In this document: one piece after another, positions 20,613 to 31,916 of the stretch | Layout: the number at the start of each line of letters is the position of its first letter | Position numbering within the stretch: the first letter of the stretch is position 1 | NCBI GenBank assembly: GCA_014905825.1 | Contig: JACGCN010000005.1 | Span: 2,108,001 to 2,172,000, forward strand | Reading direction: 5' to 3' | From: Lyophyllum atratum | Taxonomy: Eukaryota; Basidiomycota; Agaricomycetes; Agaricales; Lyophyllaceae | DNA length: 64,000 nucleotides | The notes under the pieces: model-generated | What the model was told of the DNA's origin: nothing | Databases searched by the model: none | What the model saw: the letters and a program-made list of their open reading frames with translations, nothing else | Made by a program: the position numbers and the translations under genes

Positions 20613-23600
20613 ATGAAGATTGACCACTTTACGCGTCTGGTTCCTCCCCAACCGGCCCAGGTCAATATTGACCCAACACCGAAGGATTGTCCATCGGACG
20701 GGTTCAATGTGCGTTCCACTTCGCTCTGCAGACTGAAATGTACTTACTATTACCCATGGGCCTTGCAGTACCCTACATTTCGTTTGCTCAACAAGCAGGA
20801 GCGCGTGAAGTTGTCGACAAAACGATTCGATGCCGACCCTTCTACGTTTTATAATCATCTCGCGGTTGCCAACTCAAAGGGCTGGTTCGCAGCTATAACG
20901 GTACAGGATGATGGGTCTTATGGTGAGTTTTGATATACTCCGAAGCTTGTTCGATGTCTAACTCTACTCTCAGCTCTGATATGTTCACCTCTTGCCGACC
21001 TACGCACCTCATTCAAAAACGCGAAAGACAGTGAGGGGACCTATACGCCGAAACGCAAAGTGGCATTGCAGTCGCAGAAGCCTAGCATCCTCGCATTCGC
21101 TACAAACGATACACGCCTGTTCATGTCGTTTGAACATGGTGGCCTGCTGGTGTACGACACGGCCGCACTTTTTACAGAAGGATCCGACGCCATAGCTCCC
21201 TTACATATGCTTCCTCCAGACACGGGTCCAATACGCCACATTGTCCCGAATCCGGGAACAGAGCCAAATCTCGTCGACCTCGTCGCAGTTGTTCATTCGA
21301 ATAGGACCGTGGTACTGTACAATTCGAGTCTGGAGACGCAAGGAGGGTGGATTGCGGGTGACATGGATGTCAACTATACGCCTGCTGCAGGTACGTGCTG
21401 TTTTCATGTCTACCCAGCTCCGTATTCACACTTTTTCCAGTCGCTTGGTCACCCAAAGGAAAACATATTGCGATTGGGCTACAGGGAGGCCACATAATGA
21501 CCTATCCTCTCACCAACAAAAGCTCCATACACAAACACGTACCCCCGACGGCCCTGCCGCCCCTCATCTCCCTCGAATGGCTGTCCCCGGGACATACCTT
21601 CCGGACCAGTTATGCGCCCTCATATGGAACGACCGACCCAATCCAGCACATCATCTGTGTCGATACAAAGGCGCCTACTGCAACATATTACGCTCCCACC
21701 TATCCATTTCCACTGCCAGAGCGAGGCCACCAATCCTACACTGTTGTCCTCCCGAAGTGGGATGAAGATGCAGGTGCCGCCGAGCCTAAATCCCTTGTGG
21801 TAGTAGGGGACAAAGCCTCCATCGACCTGGAGATTCTCGGGAGTATCGGAACGCAGTGGTACCAACAGTCCCAGGAAAACCCGCTCTCCCTACCTCTAGA
21901 CAGCAATATGGAGGACACGGTGCTTCTCGGTCTCCAGGCGGATTTGACGGATGTGGAGACGATGACACCGATCATGTACGCCTACCTGAATGATGGGACG
22001 GTGCAAGGATGGTACATGGAGCACACGAAACCCTACCCTGGAATGATAAACCCCCAGTCTGCGGCGGCTCCTACACCTACTGAGGCTGCATCCGCATTTA
22101 TCCAGCCAGCTGCCCCTGCAGCGGTCACTGCGGGCCCTGGAACAACGCCACCAGCCCAGCAAACCGCCTTTGGCCAGCCCGCGTTCGGGCAAGCAAGTAG
22201 CCCGTCAGCGTTCGGGCAAGCAAGTGGCCCGTCAGCGTTCGGGCAGTCGTCGTTTGGCCAACCCTCTGCATTTGGGAAGCCTTCTGCGTTTGGCCAGCAG
22301 CAAACAACGTCTACCTTCGGGACGTCAGCTTTTGGCCAGCCGCAAACGAGTCCTACATTCGGGCAGGCTGCTCCGGCTGGAGGCACGTCGGCCTTTGGTC
22401 AGCCTTCTTCAGCGTCTGCATTTGGTGGAGGTGCACCTACGTCGGCGTTTGGGCAGCCTCAACCGACTGCTGCGTTTGGACAGCCCGCCACGACCTCGGC
22501 GTTTGGAGGCGGAGGCGCCCCGAGTGCGTTTGGAGGGGGCACAACAACTGGTGCTTTTGGGAGCGGGGCATTCGGAGGAGGAGGCACATCAACGAACGCT
22601 TTCCGCGGCGGTGCGTTTGCATCGACACAACCAACAAGTAATGCGTTTGGTGGCAACGCCTTTGGTGGACTCGCGGCGACCGGTGGTAACAAGAATGCCT
22701 TTGGGCAGGCGAGCTTTGGATTTGGAGCTCCAGCGCCCAGTTCTCCGCCTCCGCCTGCACCCGCACCGGATATGTCACGCGAAGCGTCCATGTCAGACGC
22801 TACACCCTCGTTCGGTGGGATGGGTCTCGGGGAACCCAACGATCCTTCCAAGCCAGCGAAGTCTGGAGGTATCTTTGGCTCCGCGCAGCCTACAGCACCG
22901 TCCACGACCACGACGTCCTCCTTTGGTGGAGGACCAATCAGGCCTGCAACGGGGTTTGGAGCATTCAGCGCCTTTTCATCATCCCAAACATCACCCGCCA
23001 CTAGTACGACGACGGAGCAGAAGCCACCGAGTGCTCAGCCTTCGACTTCTACATTCGGCACCAGCAGTAAACCGGCCTCTGCCTTTGGTCAATCTGCGTT
23101 TGGAACTTCCGGATTTGGCCAGTCTGCATTCGGCCAGTCGACCTTCGGCAAACCCGCGGTCCCGCCTGCAACGACAACAACAGGCGCGATAGGCGGAGGG
23201 TTTGGCGCATTCGCATCTTCTCCAGTCACCTCTCTCTCAGGTGCTGCAGCAGCGCAACAGCCAGGGAATGCAGGGTCCGCATTCAGGACCGCACTTGAGT
23301 CCCCTCCAAAGTCGACATCCCCTCCGACCGGGGGTTTTGGTGCTTTCGCTTCATCCCCCTCGGCTTTCGGTACAGCCACGACGCAGGAGCCTCCGAAGCA
23401 GCCGACGTCTGCAACCGACGGAGGGTTCGGGGCGTTCGGTAGGGCTGCACCGCAGCAGCCAACGACGACATCACCCTTCGCGCCTAGCGCGCCACAGGCA
23501 ACGTCGCCTTTTGCACCTGGCGGAGGCACCGGCCCTGGTTTCGGGGTATCGCCGTTCGGCCCTCAACCTGGCGTGCGTGCGAGATCACCGTTTGAGACTC

Positions 23601-26600
23601 CCAAGCCCGCGGCACTCATGGGCTCGCCACCATCCTCACCCGAAGCTACGCCTCGGCTTGGGAGAACTGCCATTACCTCCGATGAGAGCCCGCCTGCACT
23701 GTCGCCATTCCAGCCTTCAACTACTCCCGTCACCTCTCCATTCGGCAACGTCGCTGCACCTGGCGCAGGTGCATTTGGGAATATACAAACCTCGCCTTCA
23801 GTATTTAGGCCCGCCAGCGGCTTCGGTGCATTTGGCGGTGACAAGACTCCCGCATCGTCCCCGTTCTTCAAAGCTCCCACAGAGCCCAAGACTCCCTCTG
23901 TCTCCGCGTTTGCGAATGCTCTGACCACCCCACCAAGTGCAAAGGCCCCAGCTGCTGCGGGTCCGCCCATGTTTGGATCATCCTCGTCCCTAGGCGGTGC
24001 TCGCGCGGCTTTCGTGCCTGCAGCTCCGGCGCCCACTCCGACCAAGGTACCTGCCGTCGGAGGGTTTGGAGCGTTCAGTGGCACCTCGGCTGGATTTGGA
24101 TCGTTTGCGGGACCGAAGAAGTCGTTTGGCGAGTTGTTGAAGACGGGCGATGGCGATACTACTGATCCAGTCAAGCCGAAAACGGGCGCCGTTGTGGAGG
24201 TGCGAAAGGAGGAGGAGAAGCAAGTGGTTTCGGCGTTTCCTGCTATCTCTAAATATGTCCCTGTTTCTGTTTTTACACCTCCTCAGAAAGAGGCGGAAGA
24301 AAAGAAGAAAGAACCATCGACACCACGTGGGTCATATTCGTTTCTCTTCTATTCGTTGGTTTGCTCATCCTTTTTTTTTTTTTTTAGCTACCCGCGAAGA
24401 GAAAGGCAAAGGGGTGGAGAAGGCTGAGCCGTTGTCTGAAGAGCCGTCGTTCGGGAATCTGTCATTGCTATCCGACGCAAGCTCCTTTGCTGAAGTGGAG
24501 AAAGAAGAATCAGATGAACATGGTGTTCGCTCCGGCAGCGAAGATGCAGATGGGGCTGATTATGACGATGATTTCTTATCTGAAGAGGGTTCAGAAGAAG
24601 AGGAAGAAGAAGAGGAAGGCTATGTGTCTGAAAGCGAAGAATCGTCGCAACTTTCAGATGTCCCTGAGGAGGAAGAGGAGGAAGAGGAAGAGAAGGTGCC
24701 AGTGTCTGCGAGTCGAGAGCCAACCGTAGTGCCGTTACCCGAATCCCGTTCTCCGTCAGCGACTCCCCAACCCGAGATTCCAAAAATCAGGGTCACACCC
24801 TCTCCCACACCAGAGCCAGCACCCTCGGCAGCCAGAGAAGAAAGCACGACACCTCCCGGGACACCCACCAAAGAGCCCGCCGTACCTTTGGCTCGACCAG
24901 CGTCGGCCCCAATTCCCGCTGCCACGCCTTCCACACCGTTTAGCCTAGGCCTAGGAAGACCCAGCACACGTCCAACCCGTAGCTCGCCGCTGGCTAACGT
25001 CCCTGTGTCTCTTGCGAGTGATGACGAAGCGTCACCTGTAAAACCTCCTCGTTCACCTCAACCCCGTTATTCCCCCCTTCCTGTTCCCAGAGAGTTACCA
25101 GTTAAAGGTGAAGATGATGAAGCAGCCGGGGGCAAACCTCCCAGACCGCAAACTCCACCCCTTCTGTCGGCCTTTGGTCCCAAAAAGCCAGACTCAGTAC
25201 CTTCTACCCCAGCGACACCGCCGACCCCCATCCTTGCTCCTGCGATACCTCCCTCGACCACTCCTGCTACACCTACTTTCAGTCTCTTCGGCAAGTCCAA
25301 GCCCCCAACCCCAGGCACACCGTCGGACACCTCAATCTCAGAAACGGCTCTCGCCACCTCGGCCTCTCCAAGCCTCTTTGGCAAGCCTGCACCCACATCG
25401 GGAGGCTTCGGATTCTTCGCCAGCCAACCCGGCCAGTCAATCTTCGGCGCTGCCAAGACGACGACAGTTGCTCCCGCCACTCAGCCCGCACCGTCGTTCG
25501 ATCTCGGTGGTGGTACTTCGAAGCCGATGCTTTTCTCTCCCTTGACGGCGGTCCCGTCAGGTGAAGCGCCCAGCGCGAAAGAGGCACCGAGTGCTCCAGG
25601 AAAGGTCCTCTTCGGTCAAACACAAGTCTCCACTTCTTCGAGCAGCAGCAGTCAATTCAGTCTGCAGGCCAAGCCAAAGGAAGGTGGCGTTTCGGGTACA
25701 CTCTTCTCGTCTGGTGCTACGAGTACCTCCACGGCGACTGCAACGCCCTTCGACCTCAGCGGATTCAGTCTGAAAGGAAAGGGTCCCGCGGCGCCTCCCC
25801 CGGCTGCACCGCCGTCGTTTGACCTGTCTGGGTTCAATCTCAAGGGTCTAGGTGGACCGCCAGCACCAGCAGGAGCATTACCAGCACCAAGTGTCGTTTC
25901 CCACCCGAAGCCGCAAATGCCTAGTATCCAGGTCCCGACTGAAGCGGGTATGCAGAGGGAATGTATGATCGTGGTAAAAACTGTACATGATGAGTTGTCA
26001 AACGTAAGTTACTCCTCTTTATCGCCTCTTCCCAATAGCTATTCATCCACGTTTGACTGGGAATAGCTCGGACGTCTGGCGGAACAGCATAAGCAGCGCC
26101 TGGAAGAGATGCATTCCCGAAAGGGCGGGCGGCAGCGGGAGGACCTGTTCGACGAAAAGAAGTGGTCCCCTGCGAGCGCGGGGGTTTTCGGACAGGTGTT
26201 GGTGCAGTTTGAGAAGGACTTGGACGAGCTGAGGGATTTGAGGAACCTGGAGAGGCAGACTGTTAAGGAGATTCAGGGGAGCATGCTCAAAGGTGTGTAT
26301 CCGCGTCTCCTTGGCGAGTTAAAGCTTGCTGAACGTGCTGTGTGTGTTGTAGCGGGAACGAGGAAGGAGGAGATCAGTCGGTTTAATAAGGCGAAGAGCG
26401 ATAGGGAATTTGCGAAGATGTTGAAGGCGAGGACGCTTGGGCCTGAACATTTGGAGACGCAGACGCAGCTGAGGCGGAATATCCGGGTATGTCCTCTCCC
26501 TTCGGTTGGCATACTGGGCTTGGCTTACTCTTTTTGCCCTCAGACAATGCGTGATCGCGTCCAGAAACTTGAGGACCATCTCAAGGAATCAAAAAAGAAG

Positions 26601-27447
26601 CTGGCGCAGGTAAAAACAGGACGTCCAGGGCTCCGGTACGTCTCCCCAAATTCCAATCCCAACTACCTCAATCGCTGACCTCCCCTGCAGAGCACCCTCC
26701 CTAGACACCATCAACCGCACCTACCGCAACATCGACCTCGCCATCCACCAACAATCGCATCAAATCACCCACCTCAAAAAACGTGTCGCCAAACTCCGCA
26801 TCCACACCCCTACCTCCACCTCCAAGTCCACCTCCTCTTCTTCCCCCATGTCCATGTCCCGTATTGGCGCGAGGGACGCGAGACTGCCGGACCCGGTGCA
26901 GCGCCCGTACAACGTGACCCCGCATGTGGCTGTCACCACCGCCGCTGCGCTGAACGCCGAACGGTCAGCGCACAAGCTCAAGCGGGCATTATTGGCCGTG
27001 CGCAAGGAGCCCCTGCTCAACACCCGCGCAGCCGCTGCACCTCTCGCCCCTCTATCCTTCGGAACCCCCCACAAAGCCCTCCCCCCTCCCCCTCCCCCCA
27101 ATGAATATTTCCACATCCCGCCCTCAACCCCACTATTCGGGGATGTCGTCACCCCACGGGACGACTCGGACTCCCCGGATTGGGGTGTATTGCCGCAGGA
27201 CAACTTTTCGCCGTCGCCACAGATGGGTGGGGGGAGGAGGGGGGCGGGGGGTGGGGTGAAGAAGCATAATGTGGTTCCACTTAAGAGGAGTGGTGCGTCG
27301 CCGTCGCCGACGCCGGGTGGGGGAGGAGGGGGAGGGGGGGTGCCGGGGTTCAGTTGGGGACCGCTGCCGACGTTTGATTTTGGGAGGGAGGAGACGTTTT
27401 CGATGGTGGAGGCTGTTAGGTTGACGCCGACGGGTGGGAAGAGGTAG
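20613..27447 (+). CDS. NUP159: FG-nucleoporin Nup159/NUP214
   Basis: Cytoplasmic-face nuclear pore protein that recruits the Dbp5 helicase for mRNA export. Nine exons close in frame: 20613-20708, 20769-20922, 20974-21390, 21441-24326, 24388-26003, 26067-26292, 26353-26486, 26544-26635 and 26691-27447, about 2125 aa. Residues 1-420 form the beta-propeller (FRLLNKQERVKL, GGLLVYDTAALF, VAWSPKGKHIAIGLQGG). Residues about 460-1110 are FG repeats, mostly SAFGQ and GFGAF. Residues about 1215-1290 are a strongly acidic stretch with poly-Glu. A second Pro/Ser-rich part with sparse FG follows. Exons 6-8 encode the coiled coil that anchors it to the Nup82-type complex. The tail is Gly/Pro-rich. No lesion was found. 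Large ORFs on other frames over the FG region are compositional shadows. Confidence 0.95.
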
Positions 27448-27824
27448 TGGTGGGGGGGCGGGTGGTGATGCTTTTCTTTGCTTTTTGTTGTTGATGACGT
27501 TTACATACACTCTACATACATACATTTGTGTTGTGGTATCACTAGCGGGGTGGTACCTACTGTGACGCGAATGAATCACGTTTTTTTACGAAGCCTGGTT
27601 TGTGTTTGTGGACCCTTGATGTCCTTCTTCCACTTCCACTTCCGCTCCAGCTACCACCACCTCCTCCTCAGCCCTACCAACACCATTGACGCCGACCTGC
27701 GCAGTCAAACCGTGCGGATCCGTGATGATCGATTCCATATACGCCAGCGCGGCCTGCGGGTATCGGTGCAGGTATAACAAGTCGAGTATATATCAAAAAA
27801 GCAAGCAAAAAAAGGGGCGTCGGT
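27448..27824. other. Convergent 3' region, 377 bp
   Basis: 3' flanks of NUP159 (+) and the pICln gene (-). No gene is recognised. Confidence 0.5.
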
Positions 27825-28601
27825 CTAGTACGGCGTATATCTGGAATCACTGATGAAATCGCTGCGCACCCTCCCGACTTCACTGAGCTCTTGCGCTTCG
27901 TCGCCCGTGAAGGTGTCAAATGCGGACGCGTCGATGAAGGCGTCGTCTGCGTCTAGCTCTTCGTCGTCTTCGGCGCTGCGCTTGTCGGGGTGCAGGGCGG
28001 CGCAGGTGGAGAGGGATTCGAAGATGGTGTCCACTGCTCTCGAGATGCGTTAGCTTAATGTCAGCGTGTGTGTGAGAGAGAGAGAGAGATGGGGGGGGGG
28101 ACGTACGGGAGGCGGGGTTTTGGGGGAGGATGGTGAGCTCCCTAAGCTCAGTGTCTTCCTCCTCATCCACCGGCGCAGCAGCAGCAGCAGCACCCTCATC
28201 TCCAAAGGTCTCATCAAGCTGGCAGTATATAGAGGGCCCGCCGGCGCCGCGCGAGATGGCGTGGAGCGTGATCGCGGGGTACTCGATCTGGAACCCGCGG
28301 CCCGTGGTGCTCAGGAACACCAGAACACTATGGTACGTAGATCAGATCGGTGAGAGGGAGCCTTTCGAGGGGAGGGGGGGTGTGAGACGGACCTGGTGAT
28401 CACGTAGAGTGTTCCGTGGGCGGCATCTTCGTCGGTGAAGCCTGGGACGGGTGGATCGAGCTTGACGGCGACGTTGTCTTCTTTGTGCTTGAGGACGGGG
28501 GGGATGTCGGCGAAGGAGGCGGGGGTGGACCCGACGAAGGCGCGGTGCTCTTCGGGCGAGGCGAAGGTGGGCAGAGTGGTTATCAGCGTCACGGCGGGCA
28601 T
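27825..28601 (-). CDS. pICln-like protein (methylosome subunit, CLNS1A family)
   Basis: pICln chaperones Sm proteins for snRNP assembly with the PRMT5 methylosome. Exons are 28393-28601, 28107-28327 and 27825-28036, 213 aa. A PH-like fold is suggested by GTLYVITR then VFLSTTGRGFQIEYPAITLH. The family signature is followed by an acidic insert and the CAALHPD motif (CQALHPD in animals). An acidic C-terminal stretch (EDDEELDADDAF) is typical. The start ATG 28599-28601 gives MPAVTLITTLP. All phases close. It is divergent from the SH3-domain gene with 174 bp between start codons. Confidence 0.9.
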
Positions 28602-28775
28602 GTTAGTGTGTGGTCGAGGATAAGATTTCAAATTTCAGAATTGAGATTTCGAACACCCGATTTAGGGTTAGGGTCGCCACGTGCGTTATGGTGCCGTAAC
28701 CATTGTAGCATCGTGCTGTGCGGCCTATATTTAGTAGAACCCGAGCTGACTCTACCTCTCTCTCCACCGTCCTCC
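28602..28775. promoter_or_regulatory. Divergent promoter pICln/SH3 gene with TTAGGG boxes and CACGTG
   Basis: TTAGGGTTAGGG at 28662-28673 is two perfect telomere-type repeats, followed by CACGTG at 28678-28683. In ascomycete yeasts such boxes bind Tbf1, and the same use here is inference. Confidence 0.6.
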
Positions 28776-29627
28776 ATGTCGCAAACCCCAGAAAACGCAG
28801 CCCTCCTCGCCCACATCATCTCCCAGCTCGAGAGCAACGTCCACTTCCTCGTCTCCCAGAACCTCCTCTCCCACTCCGACGCCACCACCTTCCTCGCCAA
28901 GCTCCCCGACTCCAACGGCACCGCCAAGGCCTCCCCAAGTCTCGTCACGCGCCTGAAGGGCGCCGTTATCTCCCCGCCCCCCGCACCCGCTCGCCCAGCG
29001 ACAGCGACGCAGGCCAAGGCCCTGTGGGCGTACAACGAAGACGGACGGGTACGTCTTCCCTGATCTCGAACATAACCCGGGTGAACCATACATTAATACC
29101 TGTACACAGGACGGCGACGACCTCTCCTTCGCCGCCGGCGACATCATCGAAATCATCGAAGAAACCAACGCAGACTGGTGGACCGGCAAAGCCCACGGGC
29201 GGCAAGCCCTCTTCCCATCCACCTACGTCGAGAAGATCGCTCCCGGTGCCGCAGTAACAGCTACCCCGGCCCCAGCGAAGACGGCGTACAGGCCTTTTGG
29301 CGCTTCACACCATGGGCAGGAGGGCGCGGGAGGGGTGAATTCGGTGGGGCTGCAATGAGGAGAAGAAGGGCAAGTTTGGGAAGTATAAGGATACGGTGAG
29401 TGCCGCTTCTTCCTCCTCCTACTCCTCTTCGTCTTCGTCTTTCGGACTGGTGTTGACGATGAGGCGGGTGGCTTCTAGATGGCGCATTCGGCTGCGGGAG
29501 GTGTGGGTTTCGGCGCTGGTGAGTGGTTCTCCCTTCGTTCTCGGTCTTTGAGGAGTCTTTGCTTATCGGCCTCGTTATTCACTCAGGCGCTGCGATTGGG
29601 GGTGGATTGGTTCGGGCGATCTTCTAG
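28776..29627 (+). CDS. SH3-domain protein (Lsb1/Pin3-like), with apparent frameshift
   Basis: Small adaptor likely to bind proline-rich actin or endocytosis proteins. Exons are 28776-29048, 29110-29395, 29479-29518 and 29587-29627. An N-terminal helical region (ISQLESNVHFLVSQNLLS) precedes the SH3 domain at residues about 80-135, with ALWAYNEDGRDGDDLSF, ADWWTGKAHGRQALFPSTYV. The conserved tail EEKKGKFGKYKDT-MAHSAAGGVGFGAG-AAIGGGLVRAIF is complete, but one extra base at about T29356 makes a TGA just before it. Without that base all phases close, giving 212 aa. If the base is real, the protein ends at 29358 and loses the Gly-rich tail. Confidence 0.88.
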
Positions 29628-30105
29628 AGCCAAGGGACTGGACTTGTACATGTGTATTTGCTATTGCTGGAGGAGGGGATACCCAAGGATACCCTACCCT
29701 GTTTATTTGTTCTGGAATATGCATGATAATCTGTCTTGGTTCAATCCTGACCATGATCGTTCGGCTTTGACTTTGGGCGGTGTCGACTTCGCCGCAGTCC
29801 TGCCCACACATGATCATCACGAATTGATGTGGAGGGAAGTGGAGACCTGCTCCATCTCTCACACCGCCAAGCTATGTACTTACCAATCACGCAGCAGAAA
29901 GGGGCCACTACAGCCATCCACAGATTTCAGTATTCCAATTCAATGTGTAAATAGTAAGAACCATGCCATCGCACGACCCTCCATGTAAGTGCTTGAGTAA
30001 AAGTGATCGTCCCAGTCCAGACCGACAATTCCTATACCCATCGTCCACTCTCTATCAAAAACCGTTACCCACTACACTAAAAACTAAATTAAGGGGCCTT
30101 GAAGT
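29628..30105. other. Convergent 3' region, 478 bp
   Basis: 3' flanks of the SH3 gene and the GPI-type protein gene. No gene is recognised. Confidence 0.5.
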
Positions 30106-31065
30106 CTAGGCCAAGATGGCGAAACCACTGGTGACGGCGACGAGGAGAGAAGCGCCGGAGAGCATGTTGAAGCTGAGCGCGCCGGAGCCTTGGGTGCCCG
30201 TCGCGTTCACGTTAGCCGCGCTCTGCGAGATGCCCGAGGGGGTGGCTCCATCTACACCCAAACACCCTCAATCAGTACCCTTACCCTCCCACCCTATATA
30301 GAGAAACCGAAAACGCACCAGTGAACGAAGCCCCACACTGCTGCTGCACCCCCATTCCATTCCCAAGGAACCCAGGCACATCAGTGTTAATAGTATTATA
30401 CGCTGCCTTGATGCAGTTCGTGCAGGTGAGGTTGGCGGGGATGGTGGTGTTGGCGAAGAAGTCGGAGGAGGCGACTTTGATTATGTTCTCGATGCTCAAG
30501 GGGCCGATCAGGGTTTGGAGGTTGGTCAGGGTTTGCGTCACGCAGTTGGTGTTGCCGCTATAAGGTTTGGGTCATTACCATCAGTCCTGTAGTTTATAGG
30601 TTGAAAGAAAGAGGGGGGACTCACTCCTTCAAACACACGACCTTACGCGCAGTAGGGTAATACCCCTGAATAACAGCCGTAACCGCCGACGCATCGCCAG
30701 CCTGGAACCCAAGCGCCCCCAGCTCCATCGCGCACCCCGTAGTCGCGTTGGTGACGATAGCAGCGAGGGTGGCGTTGCTGCACGAGGGCGCTGCGCAGAG
30801 GCTGGTGAGCCAGTTGTTGATGGGGTCGACGATGGATTTGCTCGGGTCCGAGGCGATGGCGAGGAGGGGGGAGGGCGTGAGGCATGCGTTGGCGTCGGGG
30901 CTGGTCGCGATGGTTGTTAGGGCTTGGGTGCACGCTGGGGAGAGGTTGAGCCTAGCGGGGTGGGAGCCGTGAGGGTTAGTCGAGGTCGTGGTCGAGGGTG
31001 GTGAGGACTTACTGGGCAGCGGCGAAGGAGGCGACAGCAGCGATCGTGAGTGTACGTGCGTACAT
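30106..31065 (-). CDS. Secreted, probably GPI-anchored Cys-containing protein
   Basis: Exons are 31013-31065, 30625-30951, 30319-30557 and 30106-30251, 254 aa, with all phases closed. A signal peptide MYARTLTIAAVASFAAA starts the protein. The mature part has spaced cysteines (SPACTQALTTIATSPDANAC, NNWLTSLCAAPSCSN) and many N-glycosylation sites such as NATL. The C-terminus is a Ser/Ala-rich stretch then a hydrophobic tail (LSGASLLVAVTSGFAILA), the layout of a GPI signal. It resembles a fungal extracellular family of unknown function, possibly DUF7729, but I cannot confirm that. The likely location is the cell surface or wall. Confidence 0.82.
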
Positions 31066-31916
31066 TATGGAGGCGGGTCAGTCAGTAGGGGGGGGGAGGA
31101 CAAAAGATGAAGTGGTAGGAGGACGAGTGTGAAGTTTTGTATAGGTCGTTCCGCAGTTATATGGAGCGATTACCAAATCCCGGGCTCAGGGCTATGCAGA
31201 CCGCAAAACGAGGGTTGCCAAGGTTATGTCTCTGCGTATGCGGTCTCAGGCAACAAGAATGCCGTGCATCGTCGGACTCTATCCCGACGCCTGTTGCTTG
31301 GAACGCTTGGAATGCTTGACCTTCCCGACATTGAAAGAATTGGTATCGAAATAACAGCTTGATATCAGCGATATATCGGTGGGCTCGCCGGCGTACATGC
31401 GGGGAAGAGTAAAAGTTAAACCGGCCACGAGTCATCCACTTTTCGTCATCAATGATGAGAGCCCTATTTAAGGTCTTTGAGTTAGATTCAGGATGACAGG
31501 ATCTACGGTCGTGCTGCTGAACCTGCATAGATGTAGTCGATTCAAAACTGTACGTTCTACAAAAATAGGCTGGGTATCCAGCCAACATGATGTTCTCCTA
31601 TGTTCTCGCTATGGCATCTTCTGTTCCTTATAAAATTTTGAAACCGTCTATTTATAGATCGAGTCGCAGTTAAAGTCTAATTTAAGGCCTGTCCAGGCAC
31701 TCATATAAGTATCTCAATGTCACGGTTACGCTACGTCTCTGATACTGTACAACAACGGACATTATGAATCTCGACACAAGAAATACACATGGAAGAGGAA
31801 CAGGTCGATCGTAAAGGTTACTGGGACGGGAAGCTAGTTCCTCGGTCCGTATGTGTTCGATGAGGTCGCGAGACGATGCTTGCCGTAGGAGCGACGGGCA
31901 TGGCGGGCTGTAGAAT
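31066..31916. other. Intergenic, 851 bp
   Basis: Promoter of the GPI-type gene (right next to 31066) and 3' flank of the second DUF6534 gene. No gene is recognised. Confidence 0.45.

Noticed and set aside
22170..23924. Long plus-strand ORFs in another frame and minus-strand ORFs over the NUP159 FG region
   Set aside because: Low-complexity Leu/Arg/Pro/Ala-rich shadows of the FG repeats; no domains.
28662..28673. Chromosome-end telomere
   Set aside because: Only two TTAGGG units, inside a promoter between two housekeeping genes.
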